Assembly (NCBI GenBank): GCA_017848965.1
Contig: JAFIHA010000063.1
Coordinates: 58,684-122,683, forward strand
Length of the DNA: 64,000 nucleotides
Direction of reading: 5' to 3'
DNA from: Dechloromonas aromatica (nom. nud.)
Lineage (GTDB): Bacteria > Pseudomonadota > Gammaproteobacteria > Burkholderiales > Rhodocyclaceae
Every line of letters starts with the position of its first letter. Within the stretch, counting starts at the first letter, position 1. This document shows, in pieces, positions 10,267 through 18,581 of this stretch. The position numbers and the translations under genes were made by a program. The notes below the pieces were generated by a model, which saw nothing but the letters and a program-made list of their open reading frames with translations, was not told the DNA's origin and ran no database searches.

Positions 10267-11471
10267 GCGGGGCGCATTTCGATCATGACTGGCAGCTCGG
10301 CGAGCTGATCGACAGCCACGAACTACCCGAACTGGCCGCCGCCCTCGCCCGCCTGCTCGGCGGCGACCTGGCGCTGGCCGACGGCAGCGGCCGCATCGTC
10401 TGGGGCACGGCCAGCCCAGGCGCCCGCCGGCAAGCGGTGGTGATCGAACTCGACCCCGTCGCCACCCTGTGCAGCGCCAGCGCCAGCGCCGATGCCCTGA
10501 CGGCGGCCGGCGAGCTGCTGCACGACCTGCTGCGCACCCGTATCCGCTACCGGATGGCGTCGGCGCTGCATCTCGAAGTGGTGGCCGAGGATTTCGCCAG
10601 CCTGAAGCGCGAACATGCGCGCCTCGCCGAATCGGAAGCCCGCTACCGCCAACTGGCGAGCGAGCTCGACGCCCGGGTCAAGACCCAGCTCGCCGAACTG
10701 GAAGAGCGCCAGCAGATGCTCTACGCGGCGGAAAGGCTCGCCTCGATCGGCCAACTGGCGGCCGGCATGGCGCACGAGATCAACAACCCGCTGGGTTTCG
10801 CGCGCAGCAACCTGGGCAGCTTCCGCGGCTACCTGCAGAAATTCGCCGCCCTGCGCGACGATCTCGACCACGCCCGCGCCGCCTGGCAGGCGCTCGACCT
10901 CGATTTCCTGCTCGCCGACGGCGACGAACTGCTCGATGAAACGCTCGCCGGACTCGAACGCATCGCCCACATCGTCGCCGACCTCAAGGCCTTCTCCAAC
11001 GTCGACCGCAGCAGCGAAGCCTACGCCGACCTCAACACCTGCCTGCGCGAAGCCGCCGCCGTGATCGAGGCCCAATTGCCGGCCGGCATCGGCCTGCGCC
11101 TCGACCTGCTGCCATTACCGCCCATCGTCTGCCTGCCCGGCCATCTCAAGCAGGCTTTCTACAACATTCTGCACAACGCCCTCCAGGCCATCATCGATAG
11201 CGGCCGGCCGGGCACGATCATCCTCTCTTCCGCCGCCGAAGCCGGACGGCTGACCGTGCGCATCCGCGACAACGGCATCGGCATGCGCCCGGAACAACTC
11301 GCCCACGCCTTCGAACCCTTCTACACGACGCGCGACGTCGGCCATGGCGTCGGCCTCGGGCTGGCCACCGCGCGCAGCATCGTCGTCGCCCACGGCGGCA
11401 AGATCGCGCTCGACAGCGCCGTGGACGCCGGTACCACCGTCACCCTCAGCTTCCCGATCCCGGATGACTGA
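10263..11471 (+). CDS. histidine kinase with unassigned N-terminal domain
   Basis: A 402-residue soluble kinase with no membrane segment. Residues 1-110 form a small domain (LLGGDLALADGSGRIVWG) of a type I cannot assign; it superficially resembles PocR- or roadblock-like ligand folds. A coiled coil (about 115-160) leads to HisKA with H171 in AAGMAHEINNPLGF, followed by HATPase_c (NALQAI, RDNGIGM, GHGVGLGLATARSI). The kinase core is related to those at 5528 and 13707. It overlaps the upstream GTPase gene by 4 bp and the downstream REC-ATPase gene by 8 bp, so the products are likely made in fixed ratio and may work together. Confidence 0.9.
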   Translation: MSGAHFDHDWQLGELIDSHELPELAAALARLLGGDLALADGSGRIVWGTASPGARRQAVVIELDPVATLCSASASADALTAAGELLHDLLRTRIRYRMASALHLEVVAEDFASLKREHARLAESEARYRQLASELDARVKTQLAELEERQQMLYAAERLASIGQLAAGMAHEINNPLGFARSNLGSFRGYLQKFAALRDDLDHARAAWQALDLDFLLADGDELLDETLAGLERIAHIVADLKAFSNVDRSSEAYADLNTCLREAAAVIEAQLPAGIGLRLDLLPLPPIVCLPGHLKQAFYNILHNALQAIIDSGRPGTIILSSAAEAGRLTVRIRDNGIGMRPEQLAHAFEPFYTTRDVGHGVGLGLATARSIVVAHGGKIALDSAVDAGTTVTLSFPIPDD

Positions 11472-13704
11472 CTACAGCAACCTGTTCACCGGCAAGCAGG
11501 CGGTCGCCCAGGCCCCGGCCACGCATCTGACGCCCCCCCGCTACCGACTGCTCCTGGTCGACGACGAGCCGGGCATCCTGCGCGCGCTGGGCCGCGTCTT
11601 CCGCCAGGAAAACTACGAGGTGATCAGCGCCGGCAGCGGCGAGGAAGGCCTGCAGCGCCTCGCCGAAGGCAGCTTCCACCTGGTGATCAGCGATTTCCTG
11701 ATGCCCGGCATGGACGGCGCGCGCTTCCTGCGCGAGGTGAAGGAGAAGTCGCCCGACACCATCCGCATCATGCTCACCGGCCACGCCAACACCGACGCGG
11801 TGATGGGAGCGATCAACGACGGCGCGGTCTACAAGTTCATTCTCAAGCCGTGGAACGACGACGACCTGCGCATCACCGTCGCGCTCGCCCTCGAACAGCA
11901 TGACCTGATCAGCCGCAACCGGGTGCTGAAGGCGGACAACGAGAAGAAGCAGAAGGAAATTTCCGCCCTCTCCCGCCTGGCGGCGTCGCACCGCAGCCGG
12001 CTCGGCATCATGCTGCACAAGCACCAGTTGCTGAGCGCCGCCCAGTTGCAGGAACTCAGCCAGCTCCAGGAGCGGCGCAAGGAGGCGCTGATCGTCCTGC
12101 TGCTGGAAAAGGACTGGGTACCGGAACAGCGTATCCGCGAACTGCTGCGCCGCGAAATGCTGATCGACGAAGTCCAGCTGCCGGAGTTCCAGGTTGACAG
12201 CGCGCTGACCGAGCTGATCCCGCACAGTTTCTGCGCCCGCCAGCTGGTGGTGCCGCTCAAGCTGCAGGGCCGCCGCCTGCTGCTGGCGATGGCCGACCCG
12301 CTCGACGAGGGGCTGATCGACGAGGTGCGCTTTGCCGCCGGTCTCGACATCGAAGTCGTCACCGCCGACATCGCGGCGATCAAGCGCAAGATCGACGAAC
12401 TCTACGGCACCGACACCAGCGATTTCCGGGACCTGGAAACGCTGATCAGCACCAGCGACCCCTACGAGGGCATCGAGATCGTCATCGACGACGACGCCCA
12501 GGCCAGCCTCGAGGAGTTGCTGCAGGAAACGACGGCGCCACCGGCGATCCGGCTGGCCAACGCGATCATCCTCGAAGCGATCCGCCTCGGCAGTTCGGAC
12601 ATCCACATCCAGCCGCGCACCAAGAGCGTCGTCGTCCGCTACCGCATCGACGGGGTGCTGGCCGACAAGATCAGCATTCCCCACCAGTTGCACCAGTCGC
12701 TGGTGTCGCGCCTGAAGATCATGGCCGAGCTCGACATTTCCGAGCGCCGCCGGCCGCAGGACGGACGGATCACGGTGAAGACGCCGCTGCGCCTGGTCGA
12801 CCTGCGCATCTCGACGCTGCCGACGATCAACGGCGAGAAGGTGGTGATGCGCATCCTCGACCGCAACGCCTCCGTGCACTCGCTTGAGCACCTCGGCTTT
12901 TCCGCCGTCGATCTGCCGCACGTCGCCGACATGGTGGCCCGACCGCAGGGCATCATCCTCGCCACCGGCCCCACCGGCAGCGGCAAGACGACGACGCTCT
13001 ACTCGCTGCTGCAGCACGACGCGACGCCGGGCAAGAACTACGTGACGATCGAGGACCCGGTCGAGTACTACCTCGACATGGCCGGCCAGGTGCTGATCCG
13101 GGAGAAAATCGGCCTGACCTTCCCACTGGTGCTGCGTGCCCTCCTCCGCCAGGACCCGGACGTCATCCTGCTCGGCGAGATCCGCGATTTCGAGACCGCC
13201 GAGGTCGCCTTCCACGCCGCGCTGACCGGCCACCTCGTCTACTCGACGCTGCACACCAACTCGGCGATCGCCACCATCGCCCGCCTGTTCGACCTCGGGC
13301 TCAAACCCTACGTGATCGCCACCGCCCTTGACGGCATCATCGCCCAACGCCTGGTCCGCCGCGTCTGCCCGAAATGCAGCACGACGGGCGCCGCCGACCC
13401 GCTGCTGCGCGCCCGCCTCGGTGGCGCCTTCGCCGAGATTCGCGAAACCCGCCGCGGCGTGGGTTGCGGCGAGTGCCACGGCAGCGGTTACAAGGGACGG
13501 GTCGGCATCTACGAGGTACTGACGCTCAACGATGAGTTGCGCGACCGCATCGGCAGCAGCGCCAGCATCCTGGAAATCCGCCGCCTGGTCCGTCATCAGG
13601 GGCTGCGCAGCATCGCCCACCACGCCGCCGAACGGGTCGCCGCCGGCATCACCACTTTTGAAGAAATCCTGCGCGTCCTCGGGCCGCAGGCCGGGGAGGA
13701 TTGA
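11464..13704 (+). CDS. receiver domain fused to PilB/GspE-type secretion ATPase
   Basis: A 746-residue protein. A receiver domain (about 25-150; D77 in ISDFLMPGMDG, then LKPWNDDD) precedes a T2SSE_N/MshEN-like region (about 175-330) and a full type II/IV secretion ATPase domain. The ATPase has the Walker A motif GPTGSGKTTT at 502-511, the Asp box and Walker B in DPDVILLGEIRD, the His box TGHLVYSTLHTN, and a zinc-binding tetracysteine at C635, C638, C668 and C671. Family members are hexameric motors that power pilus assembly or secretion. The fused receiver suggests control of motor activity by phosphorylation. MshEN domains can bind c-di-GMP, but the two RLGxxL...G repeats here are degenerate (first repeat RLGIMLHKHQ). 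No pilin or inner-membrane platform gene is adjacent. The ATG at 11464 gives the N-terminus leading straight into the receiver. Confidence 0.93.
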   Translation: MTDYSNLFTGKQAVAQAPATHLTPPRYRLLLVDDEPGILRALGRVFRQENYEVISAGSGEEGLQRLAEGSFHLVISDFLMPGMDGARFLREVKEKSPDTIRIMLTGHANTDAVMGAINDGAVYKFILKPWNDDDLRITVALALEQHDLISRNRVLKADNEKKQKEISALSRLAASHRSRLGIMLHKHQLLSAAQLQELSQLQERRKEALIVLLLEKDWVPEQRIRELLRREMLIDEVQLPEFQVDSALTELIPHSFCARQLVVPLKLQGRRLLLAMADPLDEGLIDEVRFAAGLDIEVVTADIAAIKRKIDELYGTDTSDFRDLETLISTSDPYEGIEIVIDDDAQASLEELLQETTAPPAIRLANAIILEAIRLGSSDIHIQPRTKSVVVRYRIDGVLADKISIPHQLHQSLVSRLKIMAELDISERRRPQDGRITVKTPLRLVDLRISTLPTINGEKVVMRILDRNASVHSLEHLGFSAVDLPHVADMVARPQGIILATGPTGSGKTTTLYSLLQHDATPGKNYVTIEDPVEYYLDMAGQVLIREKIGLTFPLVLRALLRQDPDVILLGEIRDFETAEVAFHAALTGHLVYSTLHTNSAIATIARLFDLGLKPYVIATALDGIIAQRLVRRVCPKCSTTGAADPLLRARLGGAFAEIRETRRGVGCGECHGSGYKGRVGIYEVLTLNDELRDRIGSSASILEIRRLVRHQGLRSIAHHAAERVAAGITTFEEILRVLGPQAGED

Positions 13705-13706
13705 CC

Positions 13707-15680
13707 ATGGACGCCTTTGTCTGGGACCAGCGCTTCACCACCGGCGAGCCAAGCGTCGACGCCGAGCACCGGGAACTGGTCCGGCTGATCAACCAGATCA
13801 TCGAATCGCAATCGAAATACGCCAACACGGCGACCATTGCCACCATCCTCGATCAGCTAGTTGCCTATGCCGCCCTGCATTTCGCCAACGAAGAGGCGCT
13901 GATGGCCGAATGCGGCTGCGATCCCCGCTTCATCGCCAAGCACACCGCCGTGCACACGGGTTTCGCCGACCAGGTGATCAAGCTGAAGAGCATGCCGGCC
14001 GGCAGCATCACCCTGCCCAATCTGGTCAATTACCTCACCGCCTGGCTGGCTCAGCACATCCTCGGCATGGACCAGTCGATGGCTCGCCAGATCAACGCCA
14101 TCCGCGCCGGCAGCAGCGCCGCTGCCGCCTATGCCGCCGAGGACGCGCACGTCCCCGACCCGGCGACTTCCAGCATGCTCGACGCGATGGCGGCGCTGTT
14201 CCGCATCATCAGCGAGCGCAACGATGCCCTGGACGAGGCCAACCGGAGCCTGGAAGCCAAGGTGGCCGAGCGTACCGACGCGCTGCGCGAAAGCAACCGC
14301 AAACTGCTCGAATCCGAACATCGGCGCTCCAGCGAGGCCCGCCGCCACCTGCAACACTTCCTGTCGCAGATCATCGACGGCGATCCAGTGCCGACACTGG
14401 TGATCGACGCCGAGCACAAAATCACCCACTGGAACAAGGCCTGCGCGGCAATCTGCGGCCTGCCGGCGGAACAGATGGTCGGCAGCAGCGAGCAGTGGAA
14501 GGCCTTCTATCCGGAAGCGCGGCCGATCATGGCCGACCTGATCGTCGATGGCAGCCTGGAAGAACGCATCGACAGCTATTACCACAATATCTTCCGCCGC
14601 TCGCCGACGGTCCCGGACGCCTTCGAGGCCGAAAGTTTCTTTCCCCACCTCGGCGACGGCGGCCGCTGGCTGTTCTTCACCGCCGCGCCGATCCGCAATG
14701 CCGACGGCGCTGTCGTCGGCGCCATCGAGACCCTGCAGGACGTCAGCGAACGGCATCACGCGGAAGAACAGCTCCTCAAGCACCAGGAACAACTGGAAGC
14801 CCTGGTCGCCGAAAGGACCGGCGCCCTCGAACAGGCCAACCGGCAACTGGAACGCGAGCAAGCCGAGCTGACCGCGCTGCTGCACAAGGTCGAGGAAGCG
14901 CAGCAGCAACTGCTGCAGTCCGAGAAAATGGCGGCGATCGGCCAGTTGGCCGCCGGCGTCGCCCACGAAATCAACAACCCGATCGGCTTCGTCAATTCCA
15001 ACCTGAGTTCGCTCAAACATTACGTCGAACAGCTACTCTCCGTCATCGCCGCCTACGAAGGTGGCAACGCCGAGGCCATCGGCGCGGCGCGGCGTGCCGC
15101 CGACCTCGATTTCCTGCGCGAGGACCTGCCGGCGCTGCTCGCCGAATCGCAGGAGGGCCTCGGCCGGGTGACGCGCATCGTCCAGGATCTCAAGGACTTC
15201 TCCCGCGTCGACCAGACCGAACGCCAGCATGCCGACCTCAACGCGGCGATGCAGAGCACGCTCAACGTGGTGCGCAACGAGCTGAAGTACAAGGCCGACG
15301 TCATTCTCGAACTGGGCGAAATCCCGGAAGTCGATTGCGTCCCGGCGCAGATCAACCAGGTCTTCATGAACCTGCTGGTCAACGCCGCACAGGCGATTCA
15401 GGAACATGGCAGGATCACCGTCCGCTCCGGTGTCGCCGGCGAACGGGTGTGGTTCGAGGTCGAGGATACCGGGCGCGGCATGAGCGACGCGGTACGCCAG
15501 CGCATCTTCGAGCCCTTCTTCACGACCAAGCCGGTCGGCAAGGGAACCGGTCTCGGACTGTCGATTTCCTACGACATCATCGTCAAGAAGCACCGCGGCT
15601 ACATCGACGTCGACAGCGAGCCGGGCAAGGGCAGCCGCTTCCGTATCTGGCTGCCGATCAAGGCGGCGGCACCGGCTTAG
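13707..15680 (+). CDS. hemerythrin-PAS-histidine kinase
   Basis: A 657-residue soluble kinase. Residues 1-130 form a bacteriohemerythrin domain with all seven di-iron ligands in expected spacing: H21, H58, E62, H79, H83, H117 and D122. It continues with a coiled coil (about 165-205), a PAS domain (about 215-350; QIIDGDPVPTLVIDAEHK), a second coiled coil, HisKA with H420 in AAGVAHEINNPIGF and HATPase_c (GRGMSD, GKGTGLGLSISYDI). Hemerythrin domains bind O2 reversibly or sense redox state, so an oxygen input to the cluster is a reasonable inference. The ATG at 13707 follows GGGGAGGA with good spacing; a TTG two codons upstream is less likely. It starts 2 bp after the ATPase gene and its stop overlaps the convergent GGDEF gene. 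Confidence 0.94.
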   Translation: MDAFVWDQRFTTGEPSVDAEHRELVRLINQIIESQSKYANTATIATILDQLVAYAALHFANEEALMAECGCDPRFIAKHTAVHTGFADQVIKLKSMPAGSITLPNLVNYLTAWLAQHILGMDQSMARQINAIRAGSSAAAAYAAEDAHVPDPATSSMLDAMAALFRIISERNDALDEANRSLEAKVAERTDALRESNRKLLESEHRRSSEARRHLQHFLSQIIDGDPVPTLVIDAEHKITHWNKACAAICGLPAEQMVGSSEQWKAFYPEARPIMADLIVDGSLEERIDSYYHNIFRRSPTVPDAFEAESFFPHLGDGGRWLFFTAAPIRNADGAVVGAIETLQDVSERHHAEEQLLKHQEQLEALVAERTGALEQANRQLEREQAELTALLHKVEEAQQQLLQSEKMAAIGQLAAGVAHEINNPIGFVNSNLSSLKHYVEQLLSVIAAYEGGNAEAIGAARRAADLDFLREDLPALLAESQEGLGRVTRIVQDLKDFSRVDQTERQHADLNAAMQSTLNVVRNELKYKADVILELGEIPEVDCVPAQINQVFMNLLVNAAQAIQEHGRITVRSGVAGERVWFEVEDTGRGMSDAVRQRIFEPFFTTKPVGKGTGLGLSISYDIIVKKHRGYIDVDSEPGKGSRFRIWLPIKAAAPA

Positions 15681-16777
15681 AACAGTTCGGCGTCGCCGTA
15701 GCTGGGGCTGGGAAAAATTCCGCTGGCGACCAGTTCCTGGAAATCGTAGACGCGGTTGCGTCCGTCCTGCTTGGCCTGGTAGAGGCTGCGGTCGGCCCGG
15801 CTGAGAACTTCCACCGGCAGGATTTCCGGATCGACTTCGGCGTAGCCGATGCTGACCGACAGACGGTCGATGCGCGGAAAGCTGTGCGCCTCGATCGCCA
15901 GCCGCACGCGCTCGAAGACGTTGCGGGCGATCGCCTCGTTCTCGGCGGCGACGATGGCGACGAACTCCTCGCCGCCGTAGCGGTAGAGCAAGTCCGAGGA
16001 ACGGAAGGTGTTCTGCATCAGGCGCGAGACGAGAAGCAGGATCTCGTCGCCGACCATGTGGCCGAAGGAATCGTTGATCCGCTTGAAATGATCGATGTCG
16101 ATCACCGCCAGCCAGTACTTGCCCTGGCCATGGCGGCGCCGGCCGTCCTGGCGTTCGTGGAAAGTCTCGGGCTGCGCCATCGCCGACCAGATGCGTTCGA
16201 AATTGTTTTCCAGTGCCTGGCGGTTGAACAGCCCGGTCAGGCGGTCGCGCTGGCTGACGTCGAGCAGCGCGTAGTAGTTGGAGAAGACTTCGAGGACGCC
16301 GCGGATCGTCGCGTCCTCGTTGGCCGAGACCTCGTGATCGCGGCAGAAGACGAAATAGCCGCAGACCTCGCCGGCACCGAGCAGGGGGTAGGCGATCAGC
16401 ATGCCGCCTTCGAGCACCCGGGTGCAGGGCTTGCCGAGCAGGCGGACATTGTCGGTCAGGGCGAGGACTTCCGGCGCCACGTCGGAAAGCTGGACGATTT
16501 CCTCGATCCGTTCGAGCATGCGGGCAACACCATCGCCATCGACGACCTTGGAACGGTGGTAATGGATGACGCGGACCAGCAACTGCGCTTCGTCGAGCCG
16601 GTAGAGAGAGGTATCGAGGACGCCGAGCAAGGGCCCCAGCGTGCGCAGCAGACTTTGCTCGAGCAACTCGGTATCGCGGATCGAGGTCATCACCCCCAGT
16701 TTGCCGAGCAAACCGGGAACCCTCAGCGGATTGCTGTTATTCAACATGCGCATGGGTAGAACAGTCGGTAAAGCCAT
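15677..16777 (-). CDS. GAF-like / GGDEF diguanylate cyclase
   Basis: A 366-residue protein. The N-terminal ~180 residues look like a GAF-type sensor (EGGMLIAYPLLGAGEVCGYFVF). A GGDEF domain follows (about 195-355; DRLTGLFNRQALE, DIDHFKRINDSFGH, YRYGGEEF). The signature is intact, and an RSSD inhibitory-site motif lies five residues before GGEEF, so an active, product-inhibited diguanylate cyclase is expected. It makes c-di-GMP, opposite to the EAL and HD-GYP enzymes of the convergent cluster. Its stop codon overlaps the kinase stop. The start is uncertain: ATGs at 16777, 16753 and 16747 are possible and none has a clear ribosome-binding site. Confidence 0.92.
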   Translation of the reverse strand: MALPTVLPMRMLNNSNPLRVPGLLGKLGVMTSIRDTELLEQSLLRTLGPLLGVLDTSLYRLDEAQLLVRVIHYHRSKVVDGDGVARMLERIEEIVQLSDVAPEVLALTDNVRLLGKPCTRVLEGGMLIAYPLLGAGEVCGYFVFCRDHEVSANEDATIRGVLEVFSNYYALLDVSQRDRLTGLFNRQALENNFERIWSAMAQPETFHERQDGRRRHGQGKYWLAVIDIDHFKRINDSFGHMVGDEILLLVSRLMQNTFRSSDLLYRYGGEEFVAIVAAENEAIARNVFERVRLAIEAHSFPRIDRLSVSIGYAEVDPEILPVEVLSRADRSLYQAKQDGRNRVYDFQELVASGIFPSPSYGDAELF

Positions 16778-16842
16778 TGCGGGAAGAGGCTGGACATGTT
16801 AACTCCTGCCCACCATGATTTGAGCTTATTTTGTAAAAAAGA

Positions 16843-16870
16843 TTAAAAAAAACGGGGCCTTACGGCCCCG
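16843..16870 (-). terminator. rho-independent terminator after the ETF-QO gene
   Basis: A perfect 7-bp stem CGGGGCC / GGCCCCG (16853-16859 and 16864-16870) with a TTAC loop. Read on the - strand it is followed by a long T-tract (A-rich 16836-16852 on +). It ends the 20360-to-16936 operon and insulates the GGDEF gene that begins about 65 bp beyond it. Confidence 0.9.
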
Positions 16871-16935
16871 GAAAAGTATGAAGACAGAGGTCGTTTGCTG
16901 TTCTCCCTCAAATCTCCAACGCAGAGTTGCTCTGG

Positions 16936-18573
16936 TCACATGTTCGGATAGTTCGGTCCACCACCGCCTTCCGGCACCGTCCACACGATATTCTGGGTCG
17001 GGTCCTTGATGTCGCAGGTCTTGCAGTGCAGACAGTTCTGGGCGTTGATCTGCAAGCGTGGCGCGCCTTCGTCCTCGCCGAGGATTTCATAGACGCCGGC
17101 CGGGCAGTAACGCGTTTCCGGCGCACCGTACTTCGCGTAATTGATCGACACCGGCACCGTCGCGTCCTTCAGCCGCAGGTGGCTGGGCTGATTTTCCTCG
17201 TGGTTGGTCGCCGACAGGAAGACCGACGACAGACGGTCGAAGGTCAGCTTGCCGTCCGGCTTCGGATAGTCGATCTTGGCGTAGGCCGACTTCTCGCCCA
17301 ATTGCGAATGGTCGTCGTGGTGCGCCAGCGTCCACGGCGCCTTGCCGCGGAACAGGAAGGTGTCGAGCGCACCGTAGGCGAGTCCGCCCCACAGCCCCCA
17401 CTTGAACGCCGGGCGCACGTTGCGCACCCGGTGCAGTTCGTCCCACAGCCAGTTGTCGCGCAGTGCCAGCGGGTAGGCCTGGGCTTCCCGGCCACCTTCG
17501 GCGTCGGCCAGCAGCGCGACGACGGCATCGGCGGCAAGCATCGCCGACTGCATCGCCATGTGCGTGCCCTTGATCTTCGGCACGTTGAGGAAGCCGGCGG
17601 TATCGCCGACCAGCAAACCGCCCGGAAAAGTCAGCCGGGGCAGCGACTGGAAGCCGCCTTCCGACAGCGCGCGGGCGCCGTAGGAAATGCGCCGGCCGCC
17701 TTCGAAAAAGCCGCGGATCGCCGGGTGGGTCTTGTAGCGCTGGAATTCCTCGAACGGCGACAGCCAGGGATTCTGGTAGTCGAGACCGACGACAAAACCG
17801 ACGGCGACCAGGTTGTTTTCCAGGTGATAGAGAAAAGAACCGCCATAGGTGTCGTTGGCCAGCGGCCAGCCGACCGAATGCACGATCAGCCCCGGCTGGT
17901 GCTTGGCCGGATCGATTTCCCACAGTTCCTTGATGCCGATGCCGTAGGTCTGCGGATCGGCGCCGTCGCGCAGATTGAAGCGCTCGAACAATTCGCGGGT
18001 CAGCGAACCGCGGCAGCCTTCGGCGAAGATCGTCTGCCGCGCGTGCAGTTCCATGCCCGGCTGGAAATTGTGGCCGGGCTGGCCGTCCTTGCCGATGCCG
18101 AGGTCGCCGGTGGCGACGCCCTTGACCGTGCCGTCCTCGTGGTAGAGCACTTCGGCGGCGGCGAAGCCGGGGTAGATCTCGACGCCGAGCGCTTCCGCCT
18201 GCTCGCCCAGCCAGCGGCAGAAGTTGCCCAGGCTGACGATGTAGTTGCCGTGGTTGGCCATCTGCGGCGGCGTCGGCAGCTTGAACGAACCGCCTTCGGT
18301 GAGGAACAGGAAACGGTCCTCGCCGGCCGGCGTGTTGAGTGGTGCCCCGCGTTCCTGCCAGTCGGGGAACAACTCGGCCAGGGCGCGGGTTTCGATGACG
18401 GCGCCTGACAGGATGTGGGCGCCGATTTCCGAGCCCTTCTCGAGCAGGCAGACCGACAACTCACGGCCGGCAGCCGCCGCCTGCTGCTTGACGCGGATCG
18501 CCGCGGTCAGCCCCGCAGGGCCGCCGCCGACGATCACGACGTCGTACTCCATCGCATCGCGATCGGTACGCAT
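16936..18573 (-). CDS. electron transfer flavoprotein-ubiquinone oxidoreductase
   Basis: ETF-QO passes electrons from reduced electron transfer flavoprotein, and thus from acyl-CoA dehydrogenases, to the membrane quinone pool. The 545-residue protein has an N-terminal FAD Rossmann motif (DVVIVGGGPAGLTAA), a central quinone/membrane-association region (KPAPWTLAHHD-like segment RGKAPWTLAHHD), and a C-terminal 4Fe-4S ligand set beginning CLHCKTCDIKDP. The length matches the family. It follows the acyl-CoA dehydrogenase gene by 8 bp on the same strand, so the pair forms one beta-oxidation electron-transfer operon. Start ATG 18573; an internal ATG seven codons later is also possible. Confidence 0.95.
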   Translation of the reverse strand: MRTDRDAMEYDVVIVGGGPAGLTAAIRVKQQAAAAGRELSVCLLEKGSEIGAHILSGAVIETRALAELFPDWQERGAPLNTPAGEDRFLFLTEGGSFKLPTPPQMANHGNYIVSLGNFCRWLGEQAEALGVEIYPGFAAAEVLYHEDGTVKGVATGDLGIGKDGQPGHNFQPGMELHARQTIFAEGCRGSLTRELFERFNLRDGADPQTYGIGIKELWEIDPAKHQPGLIVHSVGWPLANDTYGGSFLYHLENNLVAVGFVVGLDYQNPWLSPFEEFQRYKTHPAIRGFFEGGRRISYGARALSEGGFQSLPRLTFPGGLLVGDTAGFLNVPKIKGTHMAMQSAMLAADAVVALLADAEGGREAQAYPLALRDNWLWDELHRVRNVRPAFKWGLWGGLAYGALDTFLFRGKAPWTLAHHDDHSQLGEKSAYAKIDYPKPDGKLTFDRLSSVFLSATNHEENQPSHLRLKDATVPVSINYAKYGAPETRYCPAGVYEILGEDEGAPRLQINAQNCLHCKTCDIKDPTQNIVWTVPEGGGGPNYPNM

Positions 18574-18581
18574 GATGGCGC

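Noticed and set aside
13532-16759. A 1,075-codon + strand frame across the hemerythrin kinase and GGDEF gene
   Set aside because: Arg/Pro-rich translation typical of an off-frame; it crosses genes on both strands.
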